From: an uncultured Oscillospiraceae bacterium
Lineage (GTDB): Bacteria > Bacillota > Clostridia > Oscillospirales > Ruminococcaceae
Direction of reading: 5' to 3'
NCBI GenBank assembly: GCA_934454435.1
Contig: CAKSGA010000070.1
Coordinates: 1 to 12,524 of the forward strand
DNA length: 12,524 nt
The notes beneath the pieces are model-generated. The model ran no database searches. It was not told the DNA's origin and was given only the letters and a program-made list of their open reading frames with translations. How positions within the stretch are numbered: the stretch's first letter is position 1; each line of letters opens with the position of its first letter. Both the position numbers and the translations under genes were made by a program. Positions 6,947 through 12,524 of this stretch are shown one piece after another.

Positions 6947-6975
6947 ATTATACACTATCCGGAGCCTGAATTCAA
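6947..6975 (-). promoter_or_regulatory. Sigma-A promoter of the 28-residue peptide gene
   Basis: On the minus strand, TTGAAT (6970-6975), exactly 17 bp and TATAAT (6947-6952) make a strong promoter that begins about 30 bp after the MFS stop codon. The transcript would start near 6940, with a leader of about 38 nt and a total length near 240 nt to the terminator. Confidence 0.8.
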
Positions 6976-7004
6976 TGCATAGATATTGCCATCAGGGGAA
7001 GGCA

Positions 7005-8198
7005 CTACCGGGACTTTTTCCCTGTTATCCTCATGGTGATAAAGGCTGCAACGACCAGCACCGCCGGGAATATCGCACCGAACGGCAGACCCTGCTGCAG
7101 ACCTCCTCCCAGGGCTCCGGTGACCATTCCCACAAGGGTAGGACCGGAGGAGCAGCCTGCATCCCCGGCGAGCGCAAGCAGTGCGAACATGGCAGTGCCG
7201 CCCCGGGGTAGCGCTTCTGAGGCTGCGCTGTAGGTTCCGGGCCACATCGCTCCGACCGAGAAACCGCATATCCCGCAGCCTATCAGCGACAGAACTGGTA
7301 CGGGTGAAAAAGCGGTGAGCATGTAGGAGCAAATGCAGAGAATACCGCTGAATATCATGTATTTCAGCAGATTGATCCTTGCGCTTATCTTTGCGTAGAA
7401 TACCCTTGACGTGCCCATCAGCACGGCGAAGAAGCAGGGACCCATCAGGTCGCCGAGGGTCTTGTCGATACCGAGCGCACCCTCCGCAAAGGCGGAAGCC
7501 CACTGGCTCATAGCGAGCTCGCTGCCGCCGGCGCAGAGGATAAGCAGAGCCATCAGCCAGAACAGCTTGTTTTTCAGGAGCTCCGGCATGGACATGCCCT
7601 TTGTGCCCTCTTCATATATCTGAGGTATAGGCACCTGGGTAAAGTAGAGGGTGTTGAGCGCCGGAATGATCGCCCACAGTAACGCAAGGATGTTCCAGCT
7701 CCCTTTGCCGAAAAGGAACAGGAACAGCGTTGAAAGGAGCACAGTCCCCACGCTTCCCCAGCAGTAGAACGAGTGGAGAAGCCCCATGGAGCCCGCCTTG
7801 TTGTCGCTGGGGCAGGAGTCCACCAGGGGACTTATGAGCACCTCGGTCAGACCGCCGCCGATGGCGTACAGTATTACGGAGGTGAGAAGTCCCGCAAAGG
7901 GCGGCATGATGAACGGCAGGATACCCAGTCCGGCGATCCCTGCGCAGGCGAAGATATGCGCTGCGATAAGGCTTGCCCTGTAGCCTATCTTATCGACGAA
8001 TCCCGTCGAAGCGAGGTCCACGATAAGCTGCACCAGGAAGTTTATCGTTACCAGCAGCGTTATCTGCTCGATGGGTATTGCGAAAGTGTCCTGGAATATC
8101 AGGAACAGCAGCGGGGCAAAGTTGTTCACTATTGCCTGGGTTATGTATCCGCCGTAGCTTGCTAGTATCGTGTGGCGGTAGCTGGTTTTTATGGACAT
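7005..8198 (-). CDS. Major facilitator superfamily transporter (12-TM)
   Basis: This 397-residue, highly hydrophobic protein has the length and twelve-helix pattern of the MFS. Between helices 2 and 3 is DKIGYR, a variant of the family's loop motif. The segments GGGLTEVLISPLVDS and LLHSFYCWGSVG in helices 4-5, and the matching GFSVGAMWPGTYS in the second half, resemble the FucP/sugar-proton symporter branch. The substrate cannot be assigned. ATG 8198 is preferred to the in-frame ATG 17 codons upstream: AAGGAG at 8208-8213 has good spacing, and the promoter at 8240-8268 would place the transcript start close to the upstream ATG. No terminator follows, so transcription may continue into the 28-residue peptide gene. 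Its neighbour on the far side is divergent and unrelated. Confidence 0.9.
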   Translation of the reverse strand: MSIKTSYRHTILASYGGYITQAIVNNFAPLLFLIFQDTFAIPIEQITLLVTINFLVQLIVDLASTGFVDKIGYRASLIAAHIFACAGIAGLGILPFIMPPFAGLLTSVILYAIGGGLTEVLISPLVDSCPSDNKAGSMGLLHSFYCWGSVGTVLLSTLFLFLFGKGSWNILALLWAIIPALNTLYFTQVPIPQIYEEGTKGMSMPELLKNKLFWLMALLILCAGGSELAMSQWASAFAEGALGIDKTLGDLMGPCFFAVLMGTSRVFYAKISARINLLKYMIFSGILCICSYMLTAFSPVPVLSLIGCGICGFSVGAMWPGTYSAASEALPRGGTAMFALLALAGDAGCSSGPTLVGMVTGALGGGLQQGLPFGAIFPAVLVVAAFITMRITGKKSR

Positions 8199-8239
8199 GT
8201 GTTTGTTCTCCTTGACGTAATCGTTTACAAAACAAGCGT

Positions 8240-8268
8240 ATTTTATCATATCCCGGAGGATTTGTCAA
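8240..8268 (-). promoter_or_regulatory. Sigma-A promoter of the MFS gene
   Basis: On the minus strand, a perfect TTGACA (8263-8268), 17 bp and TAAAAT (8240-8245) with an extended TGA form a strong promoter. The transcript should begin near 8233, about 35 nt before ATG 8198. Confidence 0.85.
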
Positions 8269-8357
8269 GGGGGTTCAGAAAAAAGTCCCAATATATTTTT
8301 CCGGAACCCGTGACCGTTTTCGAAAGTTTACAAAAACATAACATTTCTGTGGTACAC

Positions 8358-8363
8358 TATAAT
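8358..8363 (+). promoter_or_regulatory. Possible -10 box for the membrane protein gene
   Basis: TATAAT occurs at 8358-8363, with an overlapping TACACT at 8353-8358. No good -35 lies at the right distance; TTTACA at 8327-8332 is 20-25 bp away. If used, it would start transcripts near 8370, which makes ATG 8394 with its ribosome binding site the natural start. Confidence 0.35.
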
Positions 8364-8393
8364 AGAGATACTATGCAGAACGGTGGTGAACAG

Positions 8394-9344
8394 ATGGGCA
8401 TACCGGAATTCAGGCGGCGGATAAGGAAGCTGCTGCCGGCTCTGAAAAAGGCGTTTGTGCTGCCGCCGGGGGCGACGCTCATTCTGTTCCCGGCAACGAT
8501 GGTGCTTTGCATAATCGCACTGAACAACCGTGGGGTGTTCCCGGTACTGGAGTATGTGGTGTATGCGGTTTCGGCGTATGCGCTGGCGGTACTGATAATA
8601 AGCATGGGGGACGTTTCCCGGTTCATCATGCGGAGGGTACAGGGCAGTAAAGTGTGGCGCTGGGCTAAGGAGAACCCGATTACCTGTCTGTTCATCAGCG
8701 ATTTCCGCTTTCGTGGGGAACTTTCGCTGTACCAGGGTCTGTTTATTAGCACGCTGTTTGCGGTGTTCAAGGGAGCGGCTGCGATATTCTACCGGTCGGC
8801 GTGGTTTGCTGCGGTAGCGGGTTATTATGTCATATTCGGCGTGTCAAGACTTCTTCTGGTGCGAAGCTGGAGAAAGGCTGAGAAGTCCAAGGGCAGTAAT
8901 CGGCGTCGCCAGGAGCTTGCGGGGTATCGTCAGTGTGGCTCGCTCATGTTTCTGCTTAATATAGGAATGGCGGTCATGGTAGTGCAGCTCGTGCGGGAGG
9001 AACACACGATAGCCTACCCGGGCTCTGTAATTTACATAACGGCTGCGTATACTTTCTATATACTTACCCTGTCAATTTTGAATATCGTGAAGTTCCGCAG
9101 GCTGAACAGCCCGGTGCTTTCTGCGTCAAAGGCGCTGAACCTTGCGGGTGCGCTCATGTCGCTGTTCAACCTGCAAAACGCCCTGACCTCCCGCTTCGGA
9201 AGCTCCGACAGTAATTTCAGGCTGATAATGAACAGCATTGTGGGACTTGCAGTGTGCCTGACCGTGCTGGTGATCGCTGTGTTCATGGTGGTGCATTCCA
9301 CCCGGTCGCTGAACAGGGAGCCGGTAGGTACAGATAGTGCTTGA
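8394..9344 (+). CDS. Polytopic membrane protein of unknown function
   Basis: Family not recognised. The 316-residue protein has about seven to eight hydrophobic segments, near residues 24-43, 52-71, 110-131, 136-156, 181-200, 210-232, 246-263 and 279-301. The N-terminus is short and basic (RRRIRKLLPALKK). A basic cytoplasmic loop near 157-180 (RSWRKAEKSKGSNRRR) sets the topology. A loop with FISDFRFRGEL and the serine-rich SRFGSSDSNFR near 266-276 are the most distinctive non-membrane parts. No catalytic motif is visible. ATG 8394 has GGTGGTG at 8382-8388; an earlier in-frame ATG at 8373 lies almost at the expected transcript start and has no ribosome binding site. The TGA stop lies inside the -35 box of the yjfB promoter, so the two genes are packed tightly. 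It could be a sensor-less integral membrane protein or a transporter of a poorly described family. Confidence 0.85.
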   Translation: MGIPEFRRRIRKLLPALKKAFVLPPGATLILFPATMVLCIIALNNRGVFPVLEYVVYAVSAYALAVLIISMGDVSRFIMRRVQGSKVWRWAKENPITCLFISDFRFRGELSLYQGLFISTLFAVFKGAAAIFYRSAWFAAVAGYYVIFGVSRLLLVRSWRKAEKSKGSNRRRQELAGYRQCGSLMFLLNIGMAVMVVQLVREEHTIAYPGSVIYITAAYTFYILTLSILNIVKFRRLNSPVLSASKALNLAGALMSLFNLQNALTSRFGSSDSNFRLIMNSIVGLAVCLTVLVIAVFMVVHSTRSLNREPVGTDSA

Positions 9345-9369
9345 CAAATCTTTCCGAACGTGGTATACT
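9341..9369 (+). promoter_or_regulatory. Sigma-A promoter of yjfB, overlapping the upstream stop codon
   Basis: A perfect TTGACA (9341-9346), 17 bp and TATACT (9364-9369) form a strong promoter. The TGA stop of the upstream gene is part of the -35 hexamer. The transcript should start near 9376, about 36 nt before the yjfB ATG. No sigma-D-type motility promoter is seen. Confidence 0.9.
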
Positions 9370-9411
9370 GTAAACGGAATGATAGGTCATCATGCAGAAG
9401 GAGGTCTGTTT

Positions 9412-9597
9412 ATGGAAATGGAAATTGCTGCTTTATCAATGAACATGGCAGCTGCAAATCTGCAGAACGGTATTTCTATAGGTATGATGAAAAAGACTAT
9501 GGAATCCACCCAGCAGAGCATGGAAACTATCACTGACATGCTTGACAGCATGCCTTCCCCTGACGGAAAGGGAACTGTTCTGAACGTCAAGGTGTGA
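9412..9597 (+). CDS. yjfB: YjfB-family small protein (putative motility-related)
   Basis: The 61-residue protein matches the YjfB pattern. An N-terminal IAALSM is followed by a helical region with ISIGMMKKTMESTQQ, a short Pro-Ser break, and the C-terminal beta-like GKGTVLNVKV. Family members in Bacillus and Clostridia are about 60 residues and are annotated as putative motility proteins because of their link to the motility regulon; the molecular role is unknown. ATG 9412 follows AAGGAGGT (9398-9405); the in-frame ATG further upstream would precede the expected transcript start. It has its own promoter and terminator, so it is a single-gene transcript, perhaps with readthrough into the phosphatase gene. 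No flagellar genes are in the window. Confidence 0.85.
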   Translation: MEMEIAALSMNMAAANLQNGISIGMMKKTMESTQQSMETITDMLDSMPSPDGKGTVLNVKV

Positions 9598-9606
9598 CGC
9601 TCTGCC

Positions 9607-9635
9607 GGCCGCTCAGAGATGGGCGGTCTTTTTTT
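9607..9635 (+). terminator. Intrinsic terminator after yjfB
   Basis: GGCCGCTC (9607-9614) pairs with GGGCGGTC (9621-9628), with two G-U pairs and a six-base loop, followed by seven T (9629-9635). It lies 10 bp after the stop. The next gene begins 35 bp later without a visible promoter, so termination may be partial. Confidence 0.85.
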
Positions 9636-9649
9636 AGAGGCGACCTTAT
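9633..9649 (+). repeat. Post-terminator motif, copy 1
   Basis: TTTAGAGGCGACCTTAT begins in the T-tract of the yjfB terminator. A close copy follows the next terminator at 10256-10273. AGAGGYGA resembles a ribosome binding site, and here it is followed by an ATG that opens a 16-codon frame overlapping the phosphatase start. Confidence 0.35.
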
Positions 9650-9669
9650 GGTTTACAGGAGGAAAACAT

Positions 9670-10218
9670 ATGGATTGGCTGACTCAGCTGGACTTTAACA
9701 TACTTCACTTTATCCACGATAATCTTTCCTGCGGCTTTATGGACTTTGTCATGCCGAATGTCACGTATCTGACTGAGATGGGGGCGGTCTGGCTGCTTGC
9801 TGCGCTGCTGTTCCTGATTTTCAAGAGGTACCGTGGAAGCATAGCGATCGCAGGAGCGATGGCAGGAAGCCTGCTGGTGGGAAATCTGCTGCTGAAGCAC
9901 CTGTTCTCACGTTCAAGACCCTGTTGGATCGAACCTGAGTTTCCCATGCTTATTGCACAACCGAAAGACTTTTCATTCCCGTCAGCACATTCGATGGTCT
10001 CGTTTGCAGCGGCGGTGGTGATATTCCACTATAACCGTAAGGCAGGGATAGCGGCGCTTGTGGTTGCGGGGCTGATCGCATTCTCCAGGCTGTATCTGTT
10101 CGTGCACTTCCCGTCGGACGTCCTGGCTGGAACGGTGATAGGTATCGGCCTTGGCATTGCGGCGTTTGTGATAACGGATAAGGTCGCTGATAAGGTAAAG
10201 GCAAAGCATGCGGCGTGA
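9670..10218 (+). CDS. PAP2-family membrane phosphatase (possible undecaprenyl-diphosphatase)
   Basis: The 182-residue membrane protein contains all three parts of the PAP2/acid phosphatase active site: KHLFSRSRP (76-84; Lys76, Arg83, Pro84), PSAHS (104-108; catalytic His107, with Ala in place of the usual Gly), and SRLYLFVHFPSD (139-150; Arg140, nucleophile His146, Asp150). Hydrophobic segments near 40-52, 58-74, 108-120, 124-138 and 150-170 fit a five- to six-helix enzyme with the active site on the outer face. Family members remove phosphate from lipid phosphates or diphosphates; in Gram-positive bacteria this often means recycling of undecaprenyl diphosphate for cell-wall synthesis (BcrC type). 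The exact substrate is inferred. ATG 9670 follows AGGAGG (9658-9663). No promoter lies between the yjfB terminator and this gene; readthrough from yjfB is the simplest source of transcript. Confidence 0.9.
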   Translation: MDWLTQLDFNILHFIHDNLSCGFMDFVMPNVTYLTEMGAVWLLAALLFLIFKRYRGSIAIAGAMAGSLLVGNLLLKHLFSRSRPCWIEPEFPMLIAQPKDFSFPSAHSMVSFAAAVVIFHYNRKAGIAALVVAGLIAFSRLYLFVHFPSDVLAGTVIGIGLGIAAFVITDKVADKVKAKHAA

Positions 10219-10226
10219 CTTTTGCC

Positions 10227-10254
10227 AGCTCTCTCCGAAAGGGGAGAGCTTTTT
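10227..10254 (+). terminator. Intrinsic terminator after the PAP2 phosphatase gene
   Basis: AGCTCTCTCC (10227-10236), a GAAA loop and GGGGAGAGCT (10241-10250) form a 10-bp stem with one G-U pair and a stable GNRA loop. Five T follow (10250-10254). It begins 9 bp after the stop codon. Confidence 0.9.
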
Positions 10255-10255
10255 G

Positions 10256-10273
10256 TTTAGAGGTGACTTTTAT
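10256..10273 (+). repeat. Post-terminator motif, copy 2
   Basis: TTTAGAGGTGACTTTTAT follows the T-tract of the phosphatase terminator. It matches the motif after the yjfB terminator (9633-9649) at nearly every position, in the same place relative to the hairpin. Here no ATG follows at ribosome-binding distance. Confidence 0.35.
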
Positions 10274-10425
10274 TCATTTCTGTGAAGTACTCACTCAAAA
10301 CAAATTCATCCACAAGTGCCGATGAATAATACAGCTTTGGTGGAACATATCGAGATACGAAGGCGGTCTGTACTCCTTTTTGCACCGTGGAGCAAGAATT
10401 AGAACTATGGCATTTTCAATATATT

Positions 10426-10460
10426 GTGCAAGATTATCGTGAAAATCTTGCACATTTTTT
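10426..10460 (+). terminator. Strong intrinsic terminator insulating the amino-acid ABC operon
   Basis: GTGCAAGATT (10426-10435) and AATCTTGCAC (10444-10453) form a perfect 10-bp stem with an eight-base loop. Six T follow (10455-10460). It ends 20 bp before the operon's -35 box. No gene lies immediately upstream, so it either backs up the phosphatase terminator or ends an unannotated transcript. Confidence 0.85.
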
Positions 10461-10480
10461 ATAAAAATGAATTTTACATA

Positions 10481-10509
10481 TTGACAACTTGCAAATCTTC
10501 GTGTATAAT
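10481..10509 (+). promoter_or_regulatory. Consensus sigma-A promoter of the amino-acid ABC operon
   Basis: TTGACA (10481-10486), 17 bp and TATAAT (10504-10509) match the consensus at all twelve positions. The transcript should begin near 10516, giving a leader of about 56 nt that contains the tandem repeat AACACAAGG/AACACAGGG (10541-10558). Such a strong promoter suggests high or repressor-controlled expression. Confidence 0.95.
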
Positions 10510-10571
10510 CTAAGCATAAAAACAAATTCGGATAGTCCGGAACACAAGGAACACAGGGAAAGGACAGCTCT

Positions 10572-11297
10572 ATGATACGTTTGGAAGATGTACATAAAAG
10601 CTTCGGAGATTTTGAAGTTCTCAAGGGAATCAACCTTCATGTCAAGGAAGGAGAGAAGCTTGTAATAATCGGACCCAGCGGCTCTGGAAAAAGCACGCTT
10701 ATCCGCTGCATGAACTATCTCGAGGAGCCTACCTCCGGGAAGGTATACATTCACAACCACCTGATGAGCAGAAAGCGCAGGGCGTTCATAAATAAGGTTC
10801 ACTCCTCGATGGTATTTCAGCAGTTCAACCTGTACCCGCACATGACGGTAATGGAAAACCTGACTCTTGCTCCGATGAAACTGAAAAAGGTGCCGAAATT
10901 TGAAGCCGAGCAGACAGCGATGAAGTACCTGAAACGTGTTGGCCTGGAGGAAAAAGCAAACGTCTACCCGACCACGCTTTCCGGCGGACAGCAGCAGCGA
11001 ATTGCTATCGCAAGGGCGCTCACAATGCAGAATCGTGTGATATTCTTCGACGAGCCAACATCGGCGCTCGACCCTGAAATGGTCCAGGAAGTTCTCGATG
11101 TAATGATTGAGCTTTCCCACGAAAAGAACTTCACCATGGTGGTAGTCACCCATGAGATGGGTTTCGCCCGGGAGGTCGCCGACAGGATAGTTTTCGTGGA
11201 CGGCGGCAGGATACTTGAGGAGGGAACTCCCGAGCATTTCTTCACGGACCCCACGAACGAGCGCACCAAGGCATTCCTCAGCAAGATAATCCGTTGA
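10572..11297 (+). CDS. glnQ: Polar amino-acid ABC transporter ATP-binding protein
   Basis: The 241-residue ATPase has the size and motifs of the GlnQ/HisP family: Walker [10 protein letters not shown] (34-42), Q-loop FQQFNLYPH around 82-90, signature LSGGQQQR (136-143), Walker B VIFFDEP with Glu161, the D-loop SALDPE, and H-loop His194 in [21 protein letters not shown] and [13 protein letters not shown] are typical of polar amino-acid importers. It powers uptake as a dimer on the cytoplasmic face, with the permease encoded from 12315 and the binding lipoprotein at 11348-12247. ATG 10572 follows AAAGGA (10559-10564). It is the first gene of the operon, directly behind a consensus promoter. The substrate is inferred from the binding protein to be an acidic or related amino acid. 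Confidence 0.95.
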   Translation: MIRLEDVHKSFGDFEVLKGINLHVKEGEKLVIIGPSGSGKSTLIRCMNYLEEPTSGKVYIHNHLMSRKRRAFINKVHSSMVFQQFNLYPHMTVMENLTLAPMKLKKVPKFEAEQTAMKYLKRVGLEEKANVYPTTLSGGQQQRIAIARALTMQNRVIFFDEPTSALDPEMVQEVLDVMIELSHEKNFTMVVVTHEMGFAREVADRIVFVDGGRILEEGTPEHFFTDPTNERTKAFLSKIIR

Positions 11298-11299
11298 TA

Positions 11300-11313
11300 C
11301 AGCCGTAAGGCTG
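11300..11313 (+). other. Small intercistronic hairpin
   Basis: CAGCC, a GTAA loop and GGCTG form a perfect 5-bp stem just after the ATPase stop. No T-run follows. It may protect or end processed mRNA between the ATPase gene and the binding-protein gene; it may also be incidental. Confidence 0.3.
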
Positions 11314-11347
11314 ACTATAAAGACTAAATGAGAAAGGGTTTATAACT

Positions 11348-12247
11348 ATGAAACTGAAAAAATTATTTGCAGCTCTGGCTGCCGGAACAATGATCTTCTC
11401 CCTTGCAGGCTGTGCCGGCTCCTCCGGCGGTACAAGTTCTTCAAGCACACCGTCAAACGCAGACAGTTCCTCAGCGGCTGAAAGCTCCGCAGCAGATGAT
11501 ACGACCGTATCCGGCGGAGTACTGAAGGTCGGCGTAAAGGACGCAGTCAAAGGCTTCGGCTTCAAGGATCCGCTTTCCGGCGAGTACGAGGGCATGGAGA
11601 TCGAGATAGCAAAGAAGCTTGCAGACAGCCTCGGCTATGATGACGTTGAATTCACCACTGTCACCGCTGCTACCAGAACTGAGCTGCTGGATTCCGGAGA
11701 CCTTGACTGTGTACTTGCAACATTCACCATCACGGAAGAACGCAAGAAGAGCTGGGATTTCTCGACGCCGTACTACACCGACGCAGTTACCGTGCTCGTT
11801 GAAAAGGCTGACGGAATCACCGACCTCTCCGGTCTTGTAGGAAAGAAGATCGGCGTTTCCACCGGCTCCACCTCCGCATATGCGCTGGTCAAGGCAATGA
11901 CCGAAAAGGGACTGCTCGGCGACTATGTGCTGCCTGAGACCTCCGCTGACTTCGATATTTCTTCTTTTGATACCAACGGAACTTCCTTTGAGCAGTTCGG
12001 CGATTATCCCGCTATTTCCAATGCGATGACTGCGGGAACAGTTGACGCTTTCTGCGTTGATAAGTCTATCCTTGCTACATACAAGACAGACGACCGTGAT
12101 TACATCACAGATACGTTCTCTCCGCAGGAATACGGTGTTGCCACCAAGAAGGATTCTCCGCTTTCCTCCAAGATTGACGAGCTCATCAAGGGCTGGCTCG
12201 AGGACGGCACCATTGACGGATTCATCACAGAATTTGGTCTGAACTGA
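11348..12247 (+). CDS. PEB1a-like amino-acid-binding lipoprotein (aspartate/glutamate type) of the ABC importer
   Basis: This 299-residue solute-binding protein has a lipoprotein signal with lipobox LAGC (Cys22) and a Ser/Ala-rich linker to about residue 55, which should tether it to the outer face of the membrane. The binding domain closely follows the Campylobacter PEB1a pattern as I recall it: TRTELLDSG (109-117, Arg110), ATFTITEERKK (124-134), FSTPYYTDAV (138-147), VDAFCVDKSIL (232-242, Asp238) and the closing TFSPQEYGVATKKDSP. The arginine and aspartate at these places contact the ligand's amino-acid groups in that family, pointing to aspartate/glutamate or a related substrate. Residues about 186-218 are longer than in PEB1a. 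ATG 11348 follows GAAAGG (11332-11337). A small hairpin precedes the gene and a strong one follows it, a usual way to make more binding protein than permease. Confidence 0.92.
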   Translation: MKLKKLFAALAAGTMIFSLAGCAGSSGGTSSSSTPSNADSSSAAESSAADDTTVSGGVLKVGVKDAVKGFGFKDPLSGEYEGMEIEIAKKLADSLGYDDVEFTTVTAATRTELLDSGDLDCVLATFTITEERKKSWDFSTPYYTDAVTVLVEKADGITDLSGLVGKKIGVSTGSTSAYALVKAMTEKGLLGDYVLPETSADFDISSFDTNGTSFEQFGDYPAISNAMTAGTVDAFCVDKSILATYKTDDRDYITDTFSPQEYGVATKKDSPLSSKIDELIKGWLEDGTIDGFITEFGLN

Positions 12248-12264
12248 TACAAAATAGAATCTAC

Positions 12265-12295
12265 AATGGCGGCAGTTGAAAAAGCTGCCGCCATT
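12265..12295 (+). other. Strong intercistronic hairpin without T-tract
   Basis: AATGGCGGCAG (12265-12275) and CTGCCGCCATT (12285-12295) form a perfect 11-bp stem with a nine-base loop, between the binding-protein stop and the permease ribosome binding site. Only ATTCAA follows, so it is a poor terminator. It more likely stabilises the upstream mRNA or causes partial termination. Confidence 0.75.
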
Positions 12296-12314
12296 ATTCA
12301 AGGGAGGGGATAAT

Positions 12315-12524
12315 ATGTTTGACGCAGAAAAATGGGGGCTGGTGTGGACTCATCGGCAGACTTTCATTGACGGAACGATCTCGACACTGCTGATGGCACT
12401 GTTCGGGCTTGCGCTCGCAATGGCCATCGGCGTAGTCATCGGACTGATGGCGACAAGCCACACAAAACCGCTGCGTATTATCGCAAGGGTGTACGTCGAA
12501 ATAATCCAGAACACCCCGGTAATG
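12315..12524 (+). CDS. Polar amino-acid ABC transporter permease (5' part; cut by window edge)
   Basis: Seventy codons of a membrane permease are present. The frame begins MFDAEKWGLVWTHRQTFIDG. The segment TISTLLMALFGLALA runs into AIGVVIGLMATS, giving the first transmembrane helix, and RIIARVYVEIIQNTPVM matches the start of the conserved HisM/GlnP region, where EIIQNTP corresponds to the usual E(I/V)(F/I)RGTP. In importers of this class the permease forms the membrane channel that works with the ATPase (10572-11297) and the lipoprotein (11348-12247). ATG 12315 follows GGGAGGGG (12302-12309). A second permease gene may follow outside the window. Confidence 0.9.
   Translation, partial: MFDAEKWGLVWTHRQTFIDGTISTLLMALFGLALAMAIGVVIGLMATSHTKPLRIIARVYVEIIQNTPVM

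Larger units (their letters stand above)
10219..10571. other. 353-bp intergenic region upstream of the amino-acid ABC operon
   Basis: No gene is recognised. In order it holds the phosphatase terminator, the post-terminator motif, about 150 bp without identified function (10274-10425), a second terminator (10426-10460) and the operon promoter (10481-10509). Short open stretches at 10333-10404 and in the frame ending at the terminator lack ribosome binding sites; they may be remnants of a lost gene. No T-box or other leader fits, since the operon leader is only about 56 nt. Confidence 0.6.

Noticed and set aside
8172..8393. N-terminal extension of the membrane protein frame to an upstream ATG at 8172
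   Set aside because: It would begin inside the MFS gene on the other strand and cross the divergent promoters; ATG 8394 has a ribosome binding site.
10516..10571. T-box or amino-acid riboswitch before the ABC importer
   Set aside because: The predicted leader is only about 56 nt and contains no specifier-loop or terminator arrangement.
10434..11237. 267-codon minus-strand open frame opposite the ATPase gene
   Set aside because: The plus strand encodes a complete GlnQ-type ATPase with all motifs; the reverse frame has no start signals.
11471..12301. 276-codon minus-strand open frame opposite the binding-protein gene
   Set aside because: Antisense of a lipoprotein gene with strong motif matches; no ribosome binding site or recognisable domain.
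1..12524. CRISPR arrays, insertion sequences, tRNA or rRNA genes
   Set aside because: No regularly spaced repeats, transposase motifs with terminal inverted repeats, tRNA cloverleaf with TTCRA arm, or rRNA segments were seen on either strand.

Overview
The window looks like a chromosomal segment of a strictly fermentative, Gram-positive Clostridia species, most likely an Oscillospiraceae/Ruminococcus-type gut anaerobe. This rests on a HydC-HydB flavin/iron-sulfur module of the electron-bifurcating hydrogenase type, strong AAGGAGG ribosome binding sites, sigma-A-type promoters with 17-bp spacers, a serine-rich lipoprotein linker and a YjfB-family protein. The genus is an inference from gene content and moderate GC; no rRNA or tRNA is present to fix it.

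Left part (1-6321, all minus strand). hydC and hydB overlap by 7 bases, and hydB runs off the left edge; the next gene would be expected to be the [FeFe]-hydrogenase catalytic subunit. After a 308-bp intergenic stretch comes a two-gene operon for a heterodimeric ABC exporter. The first subunit (4463-6244) carries the degenerate ATP site and the second (2510-4450) the catalytically complete one. The operon has a clear promoter at 6293-6321 and a UUCG-loop terminator at 2466-2495.

Middle part (6322-8394). A 350-bp regulatory stretch with several dyads lies between the exporter promoter and a 35-codon plus-strand ORF of unknown function. Facing it on the minus strand is a 28-codon, four-cysteine peptide gene with its own promoter, ribosome binding site and elaborate terminator. 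It lies directly downstream of an MFS transporter gene with no terminator in between. This small-gene pair is the least explained part of the window.

Right part (8394-12524, all plus strand). In order: an unrecognised polytopic membrane protein; yjfB, whose promoter -35 box contains the stop codon of the gene before it; a PAP2-family lipid phosphatase; a 353-bp gap holding two terminators and one perfect promoter; and an amino-acid ABC uptake operon. The uptake operon consists of the ATPase, a PEB1a-like aspartate/glutamate-binding lipoprotein, and the start of the permease, which is cut by the right edge. Hairpins between these last genes probably tune the relative amounts of the three products.

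Most of the window is ordinary metabolism and transport. The items worth a second look are the cysteine peptide, the convergent 35-codon ORF, the altered nucleotide-binding loop of HydB, the multi-dyad intergenic region and a motif repeated after two terminators.
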